From Bacteroidetes bacterium GWF2_43_63 (lineage in GTDB: Bacteria; Bacteroidota; Bacteroidia; Bacteroidales; DTU049), in the NCBI GenBank assembly GCA_001769275.1, contig MEOQ01000026.1, positions 1 through 64,000 on the forward strand: a DNA stretch of 64,000 nt, read 5' to 3'. Both the position numbers and the translations under genes were made by a program. Shown here piece by piece: positions 1 through 8,606 of the stretch. Under the pieces are notes generated by a model. The model worked only from the letters and a program-made list of their open reading frames with translations. It did not search any database and was not told where the DNA came from. How positions within the stretch are numbered: position 1 is the stretch's first letter; every line of letters starts with the position of its first letter.

Positions 1-450
1 TGTACCCGAAATTGCTGCAGTGGTCGCATTGGTGGCGGTGAACGCCGGAATATTTCCCGTACCGCTGGCACCAAGGCCAATGGCTGTATTGCTGTTTGTC
101 CAGGCAAATGTCACTCCGGCGGGAGTTCCTGCCAATGTGTTTATCGGAACCGCTGCTCCTGCACAATAGGTCTGAGCAGCCTCAGCAGTTACAATCGGGG
201 TTGGATTTACCGTTATGGTGTATGTTATTGGTGTACCAAGGCATCCGTTTGCTACTGGAGTGACGGTTATTGTTGATGTAATCGGAGCTGTAGTGGCGTT
301 TGTTGCAGTAAAACCCGGTATTGATGCGACGCCTGTTCCGCTTGCAGCAAGGCCTATGGCTGTATTGCTGTTAGTCCAGTTGAAAGTAACACCGGCAGGT
401 GTACCTGTAAGACCATTGGCCGGCGCAGCTGCACCAGCGCAATAAGTAAG
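1..450. repeat. Tandem PKD-like coding repeats
   Basis: Two successive repeat units of the large protein, about 1-190 and 215-450, share strings such as the codons for VTFxWTNSNTAIGL and for FTATNATTA. They are recognisable at DNA level as well as protein level, which suggests fairly recent duplication or homogenisation. The first unit is cut by the window edge. Confidence 0.7.
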
Positions 451-3400
451 GTTTGTTTCTGCATTGGCTGTCGGTATAGGATGTACTGTAACCAAAACTG
501 TCGCAGTCCCGGTACATCCCGCAGCAGTGCCCGTTACCGTATAGGTAGTAGTCGCAATCGGTGAAACTGAAACCGGAGATCCGGTTAAGCCACCAGGATT
601 CCATGCATATGTTGCTCCCGCAACACTACTTCCACCTGTTAATGATGAAGAAGCACCGTTACAGATAGCCACTGGGCTGGCTGTTGCTGTAATCGTCGGA
701 TTCGGATTGACAACAACCGTCGTTGTCACCGGCGCGCTAGCCACGCCACCAACAGTAATTACTAAGGAATAAACACCGGCATCAACCGTCTGAATATTCG
801 TATGAGACGGGTTCATGGCTGTTGAAGAAAAGCTATGAGGTCCTGTCCAGGCATAAGTGGCTCCGGAAACAGGATTCGCAACCGTTAAGTTCAACGTTTG
901 TCCAACACATAATGGACCGTTGTTTGAAATCGGTGGTGCTACGATCGAACAATCTGTTGTCCCGGTTCCACCTGTTTGGGAGAATTCGATATTGGTGGGT
1001 AAATCTTTGAAATTTGTAATAAGCAACACATAAATCTCTCCAACTAAAGCATTCGGGATGACAGCTGTCTCTGTTGCATTAATCGAATAACTGCAACTAA
1101 TTCCAGAATTACTCATCAAATCCGAAGCACAGGCCGCAGTCAAAGATGTAAATGGTCCCCAGCAAATAAAGTCAACATCATAATCAGATTGAATAAAAAT
1201 GCTCAGGTCTCCATCATTAGCGATCTGCAAATAATACCATGCAGGATTGGGGGTTGTTAACAAGCAGCCCACTGAACCCATATCCGGGACACCAACAGCT
1301 GCCGGATAATTATAAGTAGTACCAGTACAGAAAGGTTCGGAAGCATCGCAGGGTGTTGGAGGAGCACAACTTACTTCGGCTGACCAACCCGTACTTACTC
1401 CGCTACTTGTCGATGTAAAAACAAAAGTCAGGCAACCGTTTGAAGAAGCCACCACTCCCGGAGAAGTTGTACCAGAATAGGTTCCCATAACAGGAGAAGA
1501 TGTATTCGGCCCATCATATATGGTAAGAATGTCGCCGGTTGCCGTAGAAAAAGTTGTGAAATCAACAATCATCTGTTCTCCTGCGTTGGCAGAACAATAA
1601 GTCATTGTGTAATTCTCATTATTTGCATAACTGCCTAACCCGGCACCACTATCATAAAAATAACCGCTGCAGGTTGTAACGGTTCCGTTATTTCCCATAT
1701 TGGTGCCAGGCGGCGGAGCAATACAGGCAATATTTGCAGACCATCCTGCTTCCTGAATCGTTCCGTCAGAGGTAAAGGCAAATGTCAGACAGGATCCTGT
1801 AGAAGTCACTGTGCCAGGAGAGGTAGTTCCACTATAGGTCCCAATAATTGGAGAAGAAGTATTCGGTCCATCATAAATTATCAGGTCATCAATACTTTCA
1901 GTTTCAAAGGCTGTGAAATCCATCTCCATCAAATATCCTGCAGGAGTAGCACAATAAGTCACTACATAATTTGAGTTGGCAGCATAATCACTGTTGCCTC
2001 CATTATCCTGAAATTTGCCAGTACAGGTGCCGCTATATGTTGTATGTGGCACTGTTCCGATGCAAAGATCAAATGTTGATGTCTGGCCAGTTGTAGATGT
2101 CCATGTATAAACCCTGATATAATAGGTCTGACCGATTGTTAGCCCATTAACTGTATTTGAGTTCCCATCGCTGCAAAGAATATTGGTCAATGAAGCACAG
2201 GTGCCGCTGTAAACAGCAAAATTCATGTCGGTTGTTGAGCCGGCAACATTCAATAAATCAATCTCATGAGATGTTTCGGTTGCAACAAATGAAAACCAGA
2301 CATCATCGTCATCTGTACCAAAGCAGGAATTTGTATTTGCCGAAGCAGTGGCTCCAGCTACAGTTCCAGAAGTTGTACTGCCGCAGTTCAAATCAGGATT
2401 AACTGTCACAGGAATTGCTGTAGCACATTCGTCGTTGGTGGCCGGCATGATGGGATATGTACAAATATCGAAAGTTGATGTTTGACCCGTAGTGGCAGTC
2501 CATGTATAGACCCTAACATAGTAAGTCTGGCCAATAGTCAGGCCTGTAAGGGTTCCGGAATTGTTATCACTGCATAAAAGCTCAGTTAGAGAAGCACAAG
2601 TGCCGCTGTAAACAGCAAAATACATGTCGATCGTTGACCCAGCTATATTCGTAAGACTAACAACATGTATAGTACTTTGAGCGACAAAAGAATACCAGAC
2701 ATCATCATTTGGAATGGCTCCGCACGCACTGGCCTGAGCCGATTGTGTCGATTGAAACACCGTTCCGCTGACTGAATTTGTACAACTGCCCGAAGGATTG
2801 ACAGGTAAAAGTACCGCATTTGCACATTCATTATTGGCAGGCGGCGGTGCTACACAACTGATGTTGGCTGCCCATCCGGGTGTACTTGCATTGTTGTTAT
2901 CTGTTGTCCAGACAAAAGTAAGACAAGTGCCCGATGATACTACCGTGCCGGGGCCTGTGGTCTGACTGTAAGTTCCCAATAATGGAGAAGCTGTATTTGG
3001 GCCATCATAAATTTTCAGGTTATCTGCGGCTTCATTGGTCTCAAAAACAGTGAATAAAAACTGCAACGATTGTGCAGTACCAGAGCAAAATGTCATTGTT
3101 CTGGTGCCGTTATTATCTATGTAATTGGTAGTGCTGCCCTGAGGATCGGAGAAAACACCCGAACAGGTTGTTACTGTGGAGCCGGTAACCAAAGGATATT
3201 GCGTAGGCGGTGCAACACAACTAATGGAGGCAATCCAGCCAATGTCTGCAACCGAAGCATCCGATTGCCAGACAAAGGTGAGCTGACCGGTTGGATTGGT
3301 TGCCGTAATTGTTCCCGGACCAGTGGTTCCGCCCCATGTCCCAAGCAACGGAGAAGCAGTCGATGGACCGTCGTATATTTTAAGAAAGTCATATGTGATG

Positions 3401-3627
3401 CTTTCAGTGTCAAAAGTTGTGAAGATAAATCGTAGCATCTGCCCGGCCGTCGAAGGCGTAAAGGTCATTTCAAACGATTCACTTAGGGCATAGTTTGCCG
3501 TTCCACCTGCATCATAAAAAGTGCCTGCGCAGGTCGTCTGATCCGTATTGGACATGTTGTAAGTCTGTCCTATACTTAAAATTGAAAAGAAAAATAACGA
3601 AAAAATGGGTAGAAATATCTTTTTCAT
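1..3627 (-). CDS. Very large secreted CUB / Ig-PKD-like repeat protein, 3' end outside window
   Basis: The frame is open from ATG at 3627 to the left edge (at least 1209 codons, no stop), so the C-terminus is missing. A signal peptide covers about residues 1-20, ending at a Gln. Then come two CUB-like domains (about 33-137 and 146-257; pattern TCxGxFxDxGG, then LxIYDGP, then GWxAxISC), two NDECA-type repeats (about 261-386 and 396-521), two more CUB-like domains (531-634, 647-752), a Cys-containing module starting CDASEPFCTG (761-889), an Ig/PKD-like domain, and PKD-like repeats with a TYCAGAAxP signature running off the edge. Such mosaics in Bacteroidota are usually T9SS-secreted surface or adhesin-like proteins; here that is inferred because the sorting domain would lie outside. 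It lies 42 bp downstream of another CUB protein and is probably co-transcribed with it. Ligand unknown. Confidence 0.88.
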   Translation of the reverse strand, partial: MKKIFLPIFSLFFFSILSIGQTYNMSNTDQTTCAGTFYDAGGTANYALSESFEMTFTPSTAGQMLRFIFTTFDTESITYDFLKIYDGPSTASPLLGTWGGTTGPGTITATNPTGQLTFVWQSDASVADIGWIASISCVAPPTQYPLVTGSTVTTCSGVFSDPQGSTTNYIDNNGTRTMTFCSGTAQSLQFLFTVFETNEAADNLKIYDGPNTASPLLGTYSQTTGPGTVVSSGTCLTFVWTTDNNNASTPGWAANISCVAPPPANNECANAVLLPVNPSGSCTNSVSGTVFQSTQSAQASACGAIPNDDVWYSFVAQSTIHVVSLTNIAGSTIDMYFAVYSGTCASLTELLCSDNNSGTLTGLTIGQTYYVRVYTWTATTGQTSTFDICTYPIMPATNDECATAIPVTVNPDLNCGSTTSGTVAGATASANTNSCFGTDDDDVWFSFVATETSHEIDLLNVAGSTTDMNFAVYSGTCASLTNILCSDGNSNTVNGLTIGQTYYIRVYTWTSTTGQTSTFDLCIGTVPHTTYSGTCTGKFQDNGGNSDYAANSNYVVTYCATPAGYLMEMDFTAFETESIDDLIIYDGPNTSSPIIGTYSGTTSPGTVTSTGSCLTFAFTSDGTIQEAGWSANIACIAPPPGTNMGNNGTVTTCSGYFYDSGAGLGSYANNENYTMTYCSANAGEQMIVDFTTFSTATGDILTIYDGPNTSSPVMGTYSGTTSPGVVASSNGCLTFVFTSTSSGVSTGWSAEVSCAPPTPCDASEPFCTGTTYNYPAAVGVPDMGSVGCLLTTPNPAWYYLQIANDGDLSIFIQSDYDVDFICWGPFTSLTAACASDLMSNSGISCSYSINATETAVIPNALVGEIYVLLITNFKDLPTNIEFSQTGGTGTTDCSIVAPPISNNGPLCVGQTLNLTVANPVSGATYAWTGPHSFSSTAMNPSHTNIQTVDAGVYSLVITVGGVASAPVTTTVVVNPNPTITATASPVAICNGASSSLTGGSSVAGATYAWNPGGLTGSPVSVSPIATTTYTVTGTAAGCTGTATVLVTVHPIPTANAETNLTYCAGAAAPANGLTGTPAGVTFNWTNSNTAIGLAASGTGVASIPGFTATNATTAPITSTITVTPVANGCLGTPITYTITVNPTPIVTAEAAQTYCAGAAVPINTLAGTPAGVTFAWTNSNTAIGLGASGTGNIPAFTATNATTAAISGT
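2060..2850. repeat. Duplicated NDECA-module coding repeats
   Basis: Two copies of about 375 bp, roughly 2065-2440 and 2470-2845, lie inside the large CUB protein. Stretches around 2200-2250 and 2595-2645 are close to identical (both contain gtgccgctgtaaacagcaaa), as are the stretches around 2090-2150 and 2495-2550. The encoded modules both read CASLTxLLCSDxNS then GLTIGQTYYxRVYTW. Confidence 0.75.
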
Positions 3628-3669
3628 TGTGATGTCAGGTTTTAAATTAATTCAATCAAAGAATTGTTC

Positions 3670-4371
3670 TTATTGTTTTTTTTCGTCGCTACTCACAAAA
3701 TCAACCGAATACTCGTACCCGAACTCCTTTTGCGAAGAGAGTAACACGCTCTTGATTTCGTCCACGTAAGAAAATTCCTTCACTCTAACCCAAAGTATCT
3801 CTTTTTCAAAATACGCCGAAGTCTCCACAATGTATTCCTCCTGCTTCAACTTTTTCTCCAGCAATGCAAAATCGGCTTCAGATTTCACTCCTCGAACCGA
3901 ATATGTGAGCAGAACGCCAGGTCCTTTCTTAGGGATATTCCTTGCCTGCGCAGAGAGTTCCTCTTTTTCACAAAGCACTCTGGCTTCCCATCCGGCCTCA
4001 AAACTTTCGGCTCCCGAATGGAACACAAAAGTCAGCGTTCCTGAAGCTGATTTTATATTTTCTTTTATTGAATTTGTACTGGTGTACGTGTCAATTAAAT
4101 TTGTTTCGGAATAATCACCATCATACACTGCAAGCCAGTCTTCACTGTTTAGTCTGAATAAATTAAACTGAACCATCAGTTTTGCATCTGCAGAACCGGA
4201 ATTGAGTGTAAAGACATAATCCTCACCAGTTGAGTAGTTTCCTTCTTTTCCGCCAGAATCATAAAAATAACCGGAACAGGTTTGCTCCGAACCGTTTTTA
4301 ATGGTGAATGATTGCCCGTTTACCCCCTGTAAACATAACAAACCCAGCAGTGTGAGAATTGTAATTTTCAT
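3670..4371 (-). CDS. Secreted CUB-domain protein with a ferredoxin-like C-terminal domain
   Basis: 233 residues. A signal peptide of about 19 residues ends at NGQ. A single CUB-like domain (about 25-134) has the same landmarks as the CUB units of the downstream giant protein: TCSGYFYDSGG, a VYDGD turn, and GWEARVLC. The last 90 residues (about 145-230) alternate strands and helices (VLLTYSVRGVKSEADFALLE, then WVRVKEF, then YEYSVDF), resembling the beta-alpha-beta-beta-alpha-beta layout of heavy-metal-associated domains, but there is no CxxC metal motif. This fold call is inference from the pattern only. The gene is first of a probable two-gene unit with the giant CUB protein. Function unknown; probably periplasmic or cell-surface. 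Confidence 0.82.
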   Translation of the reverse strand: MKITILTLLGLLCLQGVNGQSFTIKNGSEQTCSGYFYDSGGKEGNYSTGEDYVFTLNSGSADAKLMVQFNLFRLNSEDWLAVYDGDYSETNLIDTYTSTNSIKENIKSASGTLTFVFHSGAESFEAGWEARVLCEKEELSAQARNIPKKGPGVLLTYSVRGVKSEADFALLEKKLKQEEYIVETSAYFEKEILWVRVKEFSYVDEIKSVLLSSQKEFGYEYSVDFVSSDEKKQ

Positions 4372-4712
4372 ATTATTTTTTATTTGTTCCCCTTAAAAAA
4401 AAACAAGCCAAACCTGATAACCCCCCCCAGGATTACGCAGATATGGCCTCAAAATCACCGCAGCTGAAATCGTTATCTGTATAAAAGATTGAAAAAAAAC
4501 AGGAAAGCTGAATCAGTTTTTGCTTTTTCACGCCTCTCACTCAAATTATTCATTCAGTTTTGGAAAATTTACCCCTAAGACCTTGCTAAAGTTTGAAAGT
4601 TTAATTTAAAATGAAAAATAATTAGCTGAATTATCAACAATGGTTGACAACTGGGGTTAATTCTTCTATAGAATCGCTACAACAACCTATTAATATAGTG
4701 AATATCAAGACC
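4372..4712. other. Intergenic spacer, nothing clear
   Basis: Spacer between the CUB protein start and the ABC-F stop. It has A-rich tracts and a run of eight or nine C near 4423. No ORF, RNA gene or clear hairpin terminator was recognised. It should contain the promoter for the CUB genes, but I cannot place a good TAnnTTTG element. Confidence 0.5.
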
Positions 4713-6638
4713 TTACAAATTGGTCAATTCTTCGTGCATATTTTCCCATCCATGCATGGTTTGCTCCAATTGTTTTTTCAGATTGGTGTATTGTGCAGCT
4801 AATTTGCTGTAATCCTGACTATTACCAATTTCTTCAGGGCTATTCAACTGATTTTCAATAATCAACATGGCAGATTCAATTTGGCTGATTGACTCTTCGG
4901 CCTCGGCAATTTGCTTTTCGATTTTTCGCTTCTGACGATCTTTCTCTTTGTTGTCGAGATATTGTTGCTTCGAGGCGCTGATTTCTTTTTCTGCTGAAGT
5001 GCCTTTTTGCGAGCGCTGCGCGTCGGCCTGCTCCTGATCACGGATCTCCATCAGCTCATTTATGTCATAGTCAAGCTGACGGATCTGATGGTCGCGAAAT
5101 TCAAAAATTCGGGTAGTAAGCCCCGACAAAAAATCACGGTCGTGCGAAACCACTATCAGCGTACCATTAAAATGCAGCAAAGCACTCTTCAAAACGTCTT
5201 TGGCTGCCATGTCCAGGTGGTTGGTGGGTTCATCAAGCACCAGAAAATTGATGGGTTGCAACAGCATCTTGGCTAGTGCCAGCCGCGTTTTTTCACCGCC
5301 AGAAAGAACACTCACTTTTTTCTCAACATCTTCGCCACTGAACAAAAAACTGCCAAGAATATTCCGTAGCTTAGGCCTGGTATCATTATCCGCAACATCC
5401 TCCAGCGTCTCGAACAAGGTTTTATTCCGGTCGAGCATTTCCGTCTGATTCTGCGCGAAATATCCAATCTGAACATTGTGTCCCAGTTTCAGCTGCCCGC
5501 CAAAATCGATGGCGCTCATGATCATTTTCACTAAAGTCGATTTCCCCTGCCCGTTCTGTCCGACAAAAGCTATTCGCTCGTTACGCGCTATGATGAAATC
5601 GGAAGATTTTATCACCAGCTTTTCGCCATAAGACTTGGTTACCTGTTCCGCTTCAACCACAATTTTTCCACTCTCTTTGGCAGGAGCAAAACGGAAAGCC
5701 ATTCGTGAGTGATCGGTCTCTTCGATTGAAATATCCTCGTATTTTTCAAGCCGCTTCACGCGCGACTGCACTTGTTTGGCTTTCGACGCCTTATAGCGAA
5801 ATCGCTCAACAAAAGATTCTATCTGTGCAATTTCGCGCTGTTGGTTTTTCAGTTCGGCACTTTGTTGCTCAATACGTTCCTGCCTCAGTTCCACATAATC
5901 GGAATAGTTGGCCGGATAATCATATAGTTTTCCTTGTTGTATCTCAATGGTGCGTGTGGTCACATTATCGAGCAATACACGGTCGTGCGAAACCAGCATT
6001 ACAGCACCGGGATAATTCTGCAAAAATCCTTCAAGCCAGCGAATACTCTCAATATCGAGGTGGTTGGTCGGTTCATCGAGCAACAACAGATCGGGGCGCT
6101 TCAACAACAATTTAGCAAGTTCTACGCGCATCTGCCAGCCACCGCTGAATTCCGCCATAGGCCTGAACATCTCTTCCCGTGCGAATCCCAGCCCTTTCAG
6201 CACTTTCTCGATTTCTTCCTGATAATTGCTTCCGCCCGTCAAATGGAGTCTTTCAGTAATTTCGTGCAACTTTTCGGACAAAGCCAGATACGAATCCGAC
6301 TCATAGTCCTGACGTTCGGTGAGATCCTTTGTTAATCTGTCAGTTTCAGCAATCAGTTTTTGAACTGCTTCGAAGGCTGATTCAGCCTCTTCATATACGG
6401 TTTTAACCGATGTAAAACTGCGCTCCTGAACAAGATAGCCAACTGTTTTATCTTTTGGGAACCCAAGATGGCCGCTGTAGCTTGTATCCAAGCCCGCAAT
6501 AATTTTCAGCAACGTTGATTTACCAGCCCCATTGCGGCCTACAAGTCCTATGCGATCACGCGAATTCACTACAAACCCGATGCGATCGAACAACACACGC
6601 CCCGGAAACTCTACCAGCAAATCATTGATTGAATACAT
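4713..6638 (-). CDS. ABC-F family ATPase
   Basis: 641 residues with two ABC ATPase domains and no membrane segment, the layout of ABC-F proteins that act on the ribosome (translation factors and ribosome-protection proteins). Domain 1 has Walker A GRNGAGKST (about 34-42), signature FSGGWQMR and Walker B LLLLDEPTNHLD. Domain 2 has GQNGQGKST (about 355), signature LSGGEKTR and LVLDEPTNHLD. Between them lies the charged inter-domain linker (PtIM). The C-terminal 100 residues are Lys/Glu/Gln-rich and probably coiled coil, as in Uup-type proteins. All ATPase motifs are intact. Uup/YdiF-like is the best subfamily guess; antibiotic resistance cannot be inferred. A TATTTTTG element sits only four bases before the ATG. 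Confidence 0.93.
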   Translation of the reverse strand: MYSINDLLVEFPGRVLFDRIGFVVNSRDRIGLVGRNGAGKSTLLKIIAGLDTSYSGHLGFPKDKTVGYLVQERSFTSVKTVYEEAESAFEAVQKLIAETDRLTKDLTERQDYESDSYLALSEKLHEITERLHLTGGSNYQEEIEKVLKGLGFAREEMFRPMAEFSGGWQMRVELAKLLLKRPDLLLLDEPTNHLDIESIRWLEGFLQNYPGAVMLVSHDRVLLDNVTTRTIEIQQGKLYDYPANYSDYVELRQERIEQQSAELKNQQREIAQIESFVERFRYKASKAKQVQSRVKRLEKYEDISIEETDHSRMAFRFAPAKESGKIVVEAEQVTKSYGEKLVIKSSDFIIARNERIAFVGQNGQGKSTLVKMIMSAIDFGGQLKLGHNVQIGYFAQNQTEMLDRNKTLFETLEDVADNDTRPKLRNILGSFLFSGEDVEKKVSVLSGGEKTRLALAKMLLQPINFLVLDEPTNHLDMAAKDVLKSALLHFNGTLIVVSHDRDFLSGLTTRIFEFRDHQIRQLDYDINELMEIRDQEQADAQRSQKGTSAEKEISASKQQYLDNKEKDRQKRKIEKQIAEAEESISQIESAMLIIENQLNSPEEIGNSQDYSKLAAQYTNLKKQLEQTMHGWENMHEELTNL

Positions 6639-6642
6639 GGTG

Positions 6643-6650
6643 CAAAAATA
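6643..6650 (-). promoter_or_regulatory. Probable -7 element of the ABC-F gene
   Basis: TATTTTTG on the minus strand matches the Bacteroidota TAnnTTTG consensus. It ends four bases before the ATG at 6638, implying a nearly leaderless transcript. No TTG at the standard 19-bp spacing was found. Confidence 0.45.
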
Positions 6651-6727
6651 AGAAGAAAGATAACACAGTGGTCAGTAGCCAGCAGGATCGACGCATTAAA
6701 CTCCACAAAAATCTGCAGGAATCGTAG

Positions 6728-6952
6728 GATCACAGAGTTCCACAGAGGTATCACAGAGTATCACAGAGTGACAAAATAGCAAAAGCCGGTTAACAGTGTA
6801 CACAACGAGTTGTGTAAATCAATTACAGCACATCGAATTCTGAAAGCGCTCTTTCAGATTCACTTTGCTGTAATTGATACCGGCTTTTGCCGCGTAAATT
6901 CAACTCCGTGTGACTCCGTGTGTACTCCTTCAAACTCTGTGTAACAAAGGTT
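6728..6952. repeat. Nested inverted-repeat element in intergenic region
   Basis: Core: gcaaaagccggt (6779-6790) pairs with 6879-6890; tcaattacagca (6819-6830) pairs with 6866-6877; ctgaaag (6840-6846) pairs with 6851-6857; a small side hairpin cacaa/ttgtg lies at 6801-6814. The second and first right arms are separated by one base, so the stems could stack into one long branched structure. Outside the core, repeats of cacagagt (about 6730-6769) face actccgtg/actctgtg repeats (about 6902-6945), extending the inverted symmetry. No transposase is present. It could be a miniature mobile or REP-like element or a structured RNA. Confidence 0.7.
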
Positions 6953-7163
6953 ATAAAGGCATGACATTGTACGCTTGAAGTCGGCATCGGATGCATTAAT
7001 CAGAAGTATATACAGGCATTTAAATGCGTTGGCCCTGCAGTAGCCAGTGCCCAATAGCGAGTATATTTGTAACAATTGTAAAGTGTTATGTCTTTAAGTC
7101 GTAACGTCTGTAACGAAAGATTTATCTCACAACTGGCTATTAACAACTGAAAACTAAAATTAT

Positions 7164-7171
7164 TATCTTTG
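7164..7171 (+). promoter_or_regulatory. -7 element of the aspartate aminotransferase gene
   Basis: TATCTTTG matches TAnnTTTG exactly. It overlaps the most upstream possible start (TTG at 7169), so translation must begin further down, most likely at GTG 7196. Confidence 0.6.
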
Positions 7172-7195
7172 CTGCATCATCAAAAAATAATAGTC

Positions 7196-8404
7196 GTGAA
7201 AAATACATTCCTGTCCGAACGCATCACAAAAATGAGTGAGTCAGCCACACTGGCAATGACCAAGAAAAGTCGTGAAATGAAAGCTACCGGCATTGATGTT
7301 ATCAACCTTAGCATCGGCGAGCCCGATTTTTTCGTTCCTGATTTTATTAAAGCTGCCGCCAAAAAAGCAGTCGATGACAACTTCTCATTTTATCCACCAG
7401 TTGCTGGTTACCCGCAACTGCGTCAGGCCATTTCAAACAAACTTAAACGTGACAATAATCTTGAATACGCACCTGAACAAATCGTCGTTTCAACTGGTGC
7501 CAAGCAGGCAATCTGTAACGTTTTTCTGGCTTGTCTCGATCCGGGCGACGAGGTAATCGTGCCTGCACCTTACTGGGTGAGCTATACCGAACTGATTAAA
7601 CTCGCAGGCGGAGTTCCAGTCTATATTCCGACCACCATTGAAGATGATTTCAAAGTCACTCCGGAGCAGATCGAAAAAATGATTACGCCAAAAACAAAAG
7701 CATTCATTTTTTGTGCACCCAACAATCCTTCGGGAATGCTCTACACCCTTGATGAACTCAAGGCGCTGGCCGTTATGTTTGGCAAACATCCAGAAATCCT
7801 CATCATCTCGGATGAAATTTATGAGCTGATCAATTTCGATGGAAAAACATACAGCATTGGTATTTTCCCTGAAGTGAAAGACCGCACTGTGACTATCAAT
7901 GGCCTTTCAAAAGCTTTTGCCATGCCGGGCTGGCGTATTGGCTACAGCGCTGCACCACTCGATATTTCAAAAGCCATCGAAAAAGTGCAGGGACAGGTAA
8001 CTTCCGCAGCCAATGCCATCGCACAGATTGCCGGCGTTACGGCACTTCAGGTCGATCCCGCTCAGTGCGAAGATCTGCAGAAAATGAAACAGGCTTTCCT
8101 CCAACGTCGCGATTACGTTGTAAAACGTCTGGGCGATATTCCTGGCTTCAAACCAAATGTTCCAATGGGCGCATTTTATGTGTTTCCCAATGTTCAGCAA
8201 TTGTACGGAAAATCCGACGGCACCACGGTTGTAAAAGACGACAGCGACCTGTGTATTTACATTCTCAACAAAGCGCATGTCGCACTGGTTCCCGGTTCTG
8301 CTTTCGGTGATCCCAACTGTATACGTTTCAGCTACGCAACCAGTATGGAAAACCTGACCAAAGCATTGGATTGGATTGAAAAAGCTATCAAAGAATTGAA
8401 ATAA
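7196..8404 (+). CDS. aspC: Pyridoxal-phosphate aminotransferase, aspartate aminotransferase type
   Basis: About 402 residues, class I/II fold-type I aminotransferase, expected to move the amino group between aspartate and 2-oxoglutarate in the cytoplasm. The start region SERITKMSESATLAM and INLSIGEPDF are typical of the bacterial Ib aspartate aminotransferase group. PNNPSGMLY is the conserved substrate-site loop. SDEIYELI supplies the PLP-ring Asp, and INGLSKAFAMPGWRIGY holds the Schiff-base Lys and the phosphate-binding Arg. The frame is open upstream to a TTG at 7169, but that lies inside the -7 promoter element, so GTG at 7196 (MKNTFLSER) is preferred; ATG at 7231 is a less likely alternative. 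Substrate range (Asp, prephenate, other) is not settled by sequence. Confidence 0.93.
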   Translation: MKNTFLSERITKMSESATLAMTKKSREMKATGIDVINLSIGEPDFFVPDFIKAAAKKAVDDNFSFYPPVAGYPQLRQAISNKLKRDNNLEYAPEQIVVSTGAKQAICNVFLACLDPGDEVIVPAPYWVSYTELIKLAGGVPVYIPTTIEDDFKVTPEQIEKMITPKTKAFIFCAPNNPSGMLYTLDELKALAVMFGKHPEILIISDEIYELINFDGKTYSIGIFPEVKDRTVTINGLSKAFAMPGWRIGYSAAPLDISKAIEKVQGQVTSAANAIAQIAGVTALQVDPAQCEDLQKMKQAFLQRRDYVVKRLGDIPGFKPNVPMGAFYVFPNVQQLYGKSDGTTVVKDDSDLCIYILNKAHVALVPGSAFGDPNCIRFSYATSMENLTKALDWIEKAIKELK

Positions 8405-8437
8405 ATTCATTTTTATTTTCAATCTTGTTATACCCTG

Positions 8438-8484
8438 AGCGCCGCTGTCATGCTGAGCGGAGTCGAAGCACAAACAGCGGCGCT
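8438..8484 (+). terminator. Hairpin after the aminotransferase gene, REP-like
   Basis: An 11-bp perfect stem, agcgccgctgt (8438-8448) with its complement at 8474-8484, follows the stop by 33 bp. Only a weak T-rich tract follows (tatttcttat). The loop carries catgctgagcggagtcgaag, a phrase typical of dispersed intergenic repeats, so it may be a repeat that serves as terminator. Confidence 0.5.
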
Positions 8485-8499
8485 TATTTCTTATAAAGC

Positions 8500-8578
8500 T
8501 ACTCTCGCTCTCATTCTCACTCTGATTTTCCGCTCTCGCTCTCATATACTCTCTTTCTCGCTCTCACTCTCACACTGT
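8500..8578. repeat. CTC-rich low-complexity tract
   Basis: About 80 bp of polypyrimidine sequence on the plus strand built from ctctcgctctcattctcact-like units, ending just before the NagB/PIG-L gene. Function unknown; the strand asymmetry could favour non-B DNA. Confidence 0.6.
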
Positions 8579-8606
8579 TGTTTCCGGGGGGAATTGACTT
8601 ATTAAA

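Larger units (their letters stand above)
6639..7195. other. Intergenic region without a supported protein gene
   Basis: Contains the nested inverted repeat (6728-6952) and the aminotransferase promoter (7164-7171). A 71-codon open frame on the minus strand (6860-7075) overlaps the repeat arms and looks accidental. Confidence 0.6.

Noticed and set aside
4420-4432. C-run as a phase-variation switch
   Set aside because: It is a single short homopolymer about 50 bp upstream of a start, without a clear promoter spacing or coding frame to switch.
6860-7075. 71-codon minus-strand frame
   Set aside because: It overlaps the arms of the nested inverted repeat and has no protein-like composition.
7169-7195. 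TTG start of the aspartate aminotransferase at 7169
   Set aside because: The codon is part of the TATCTTTG promoter element.
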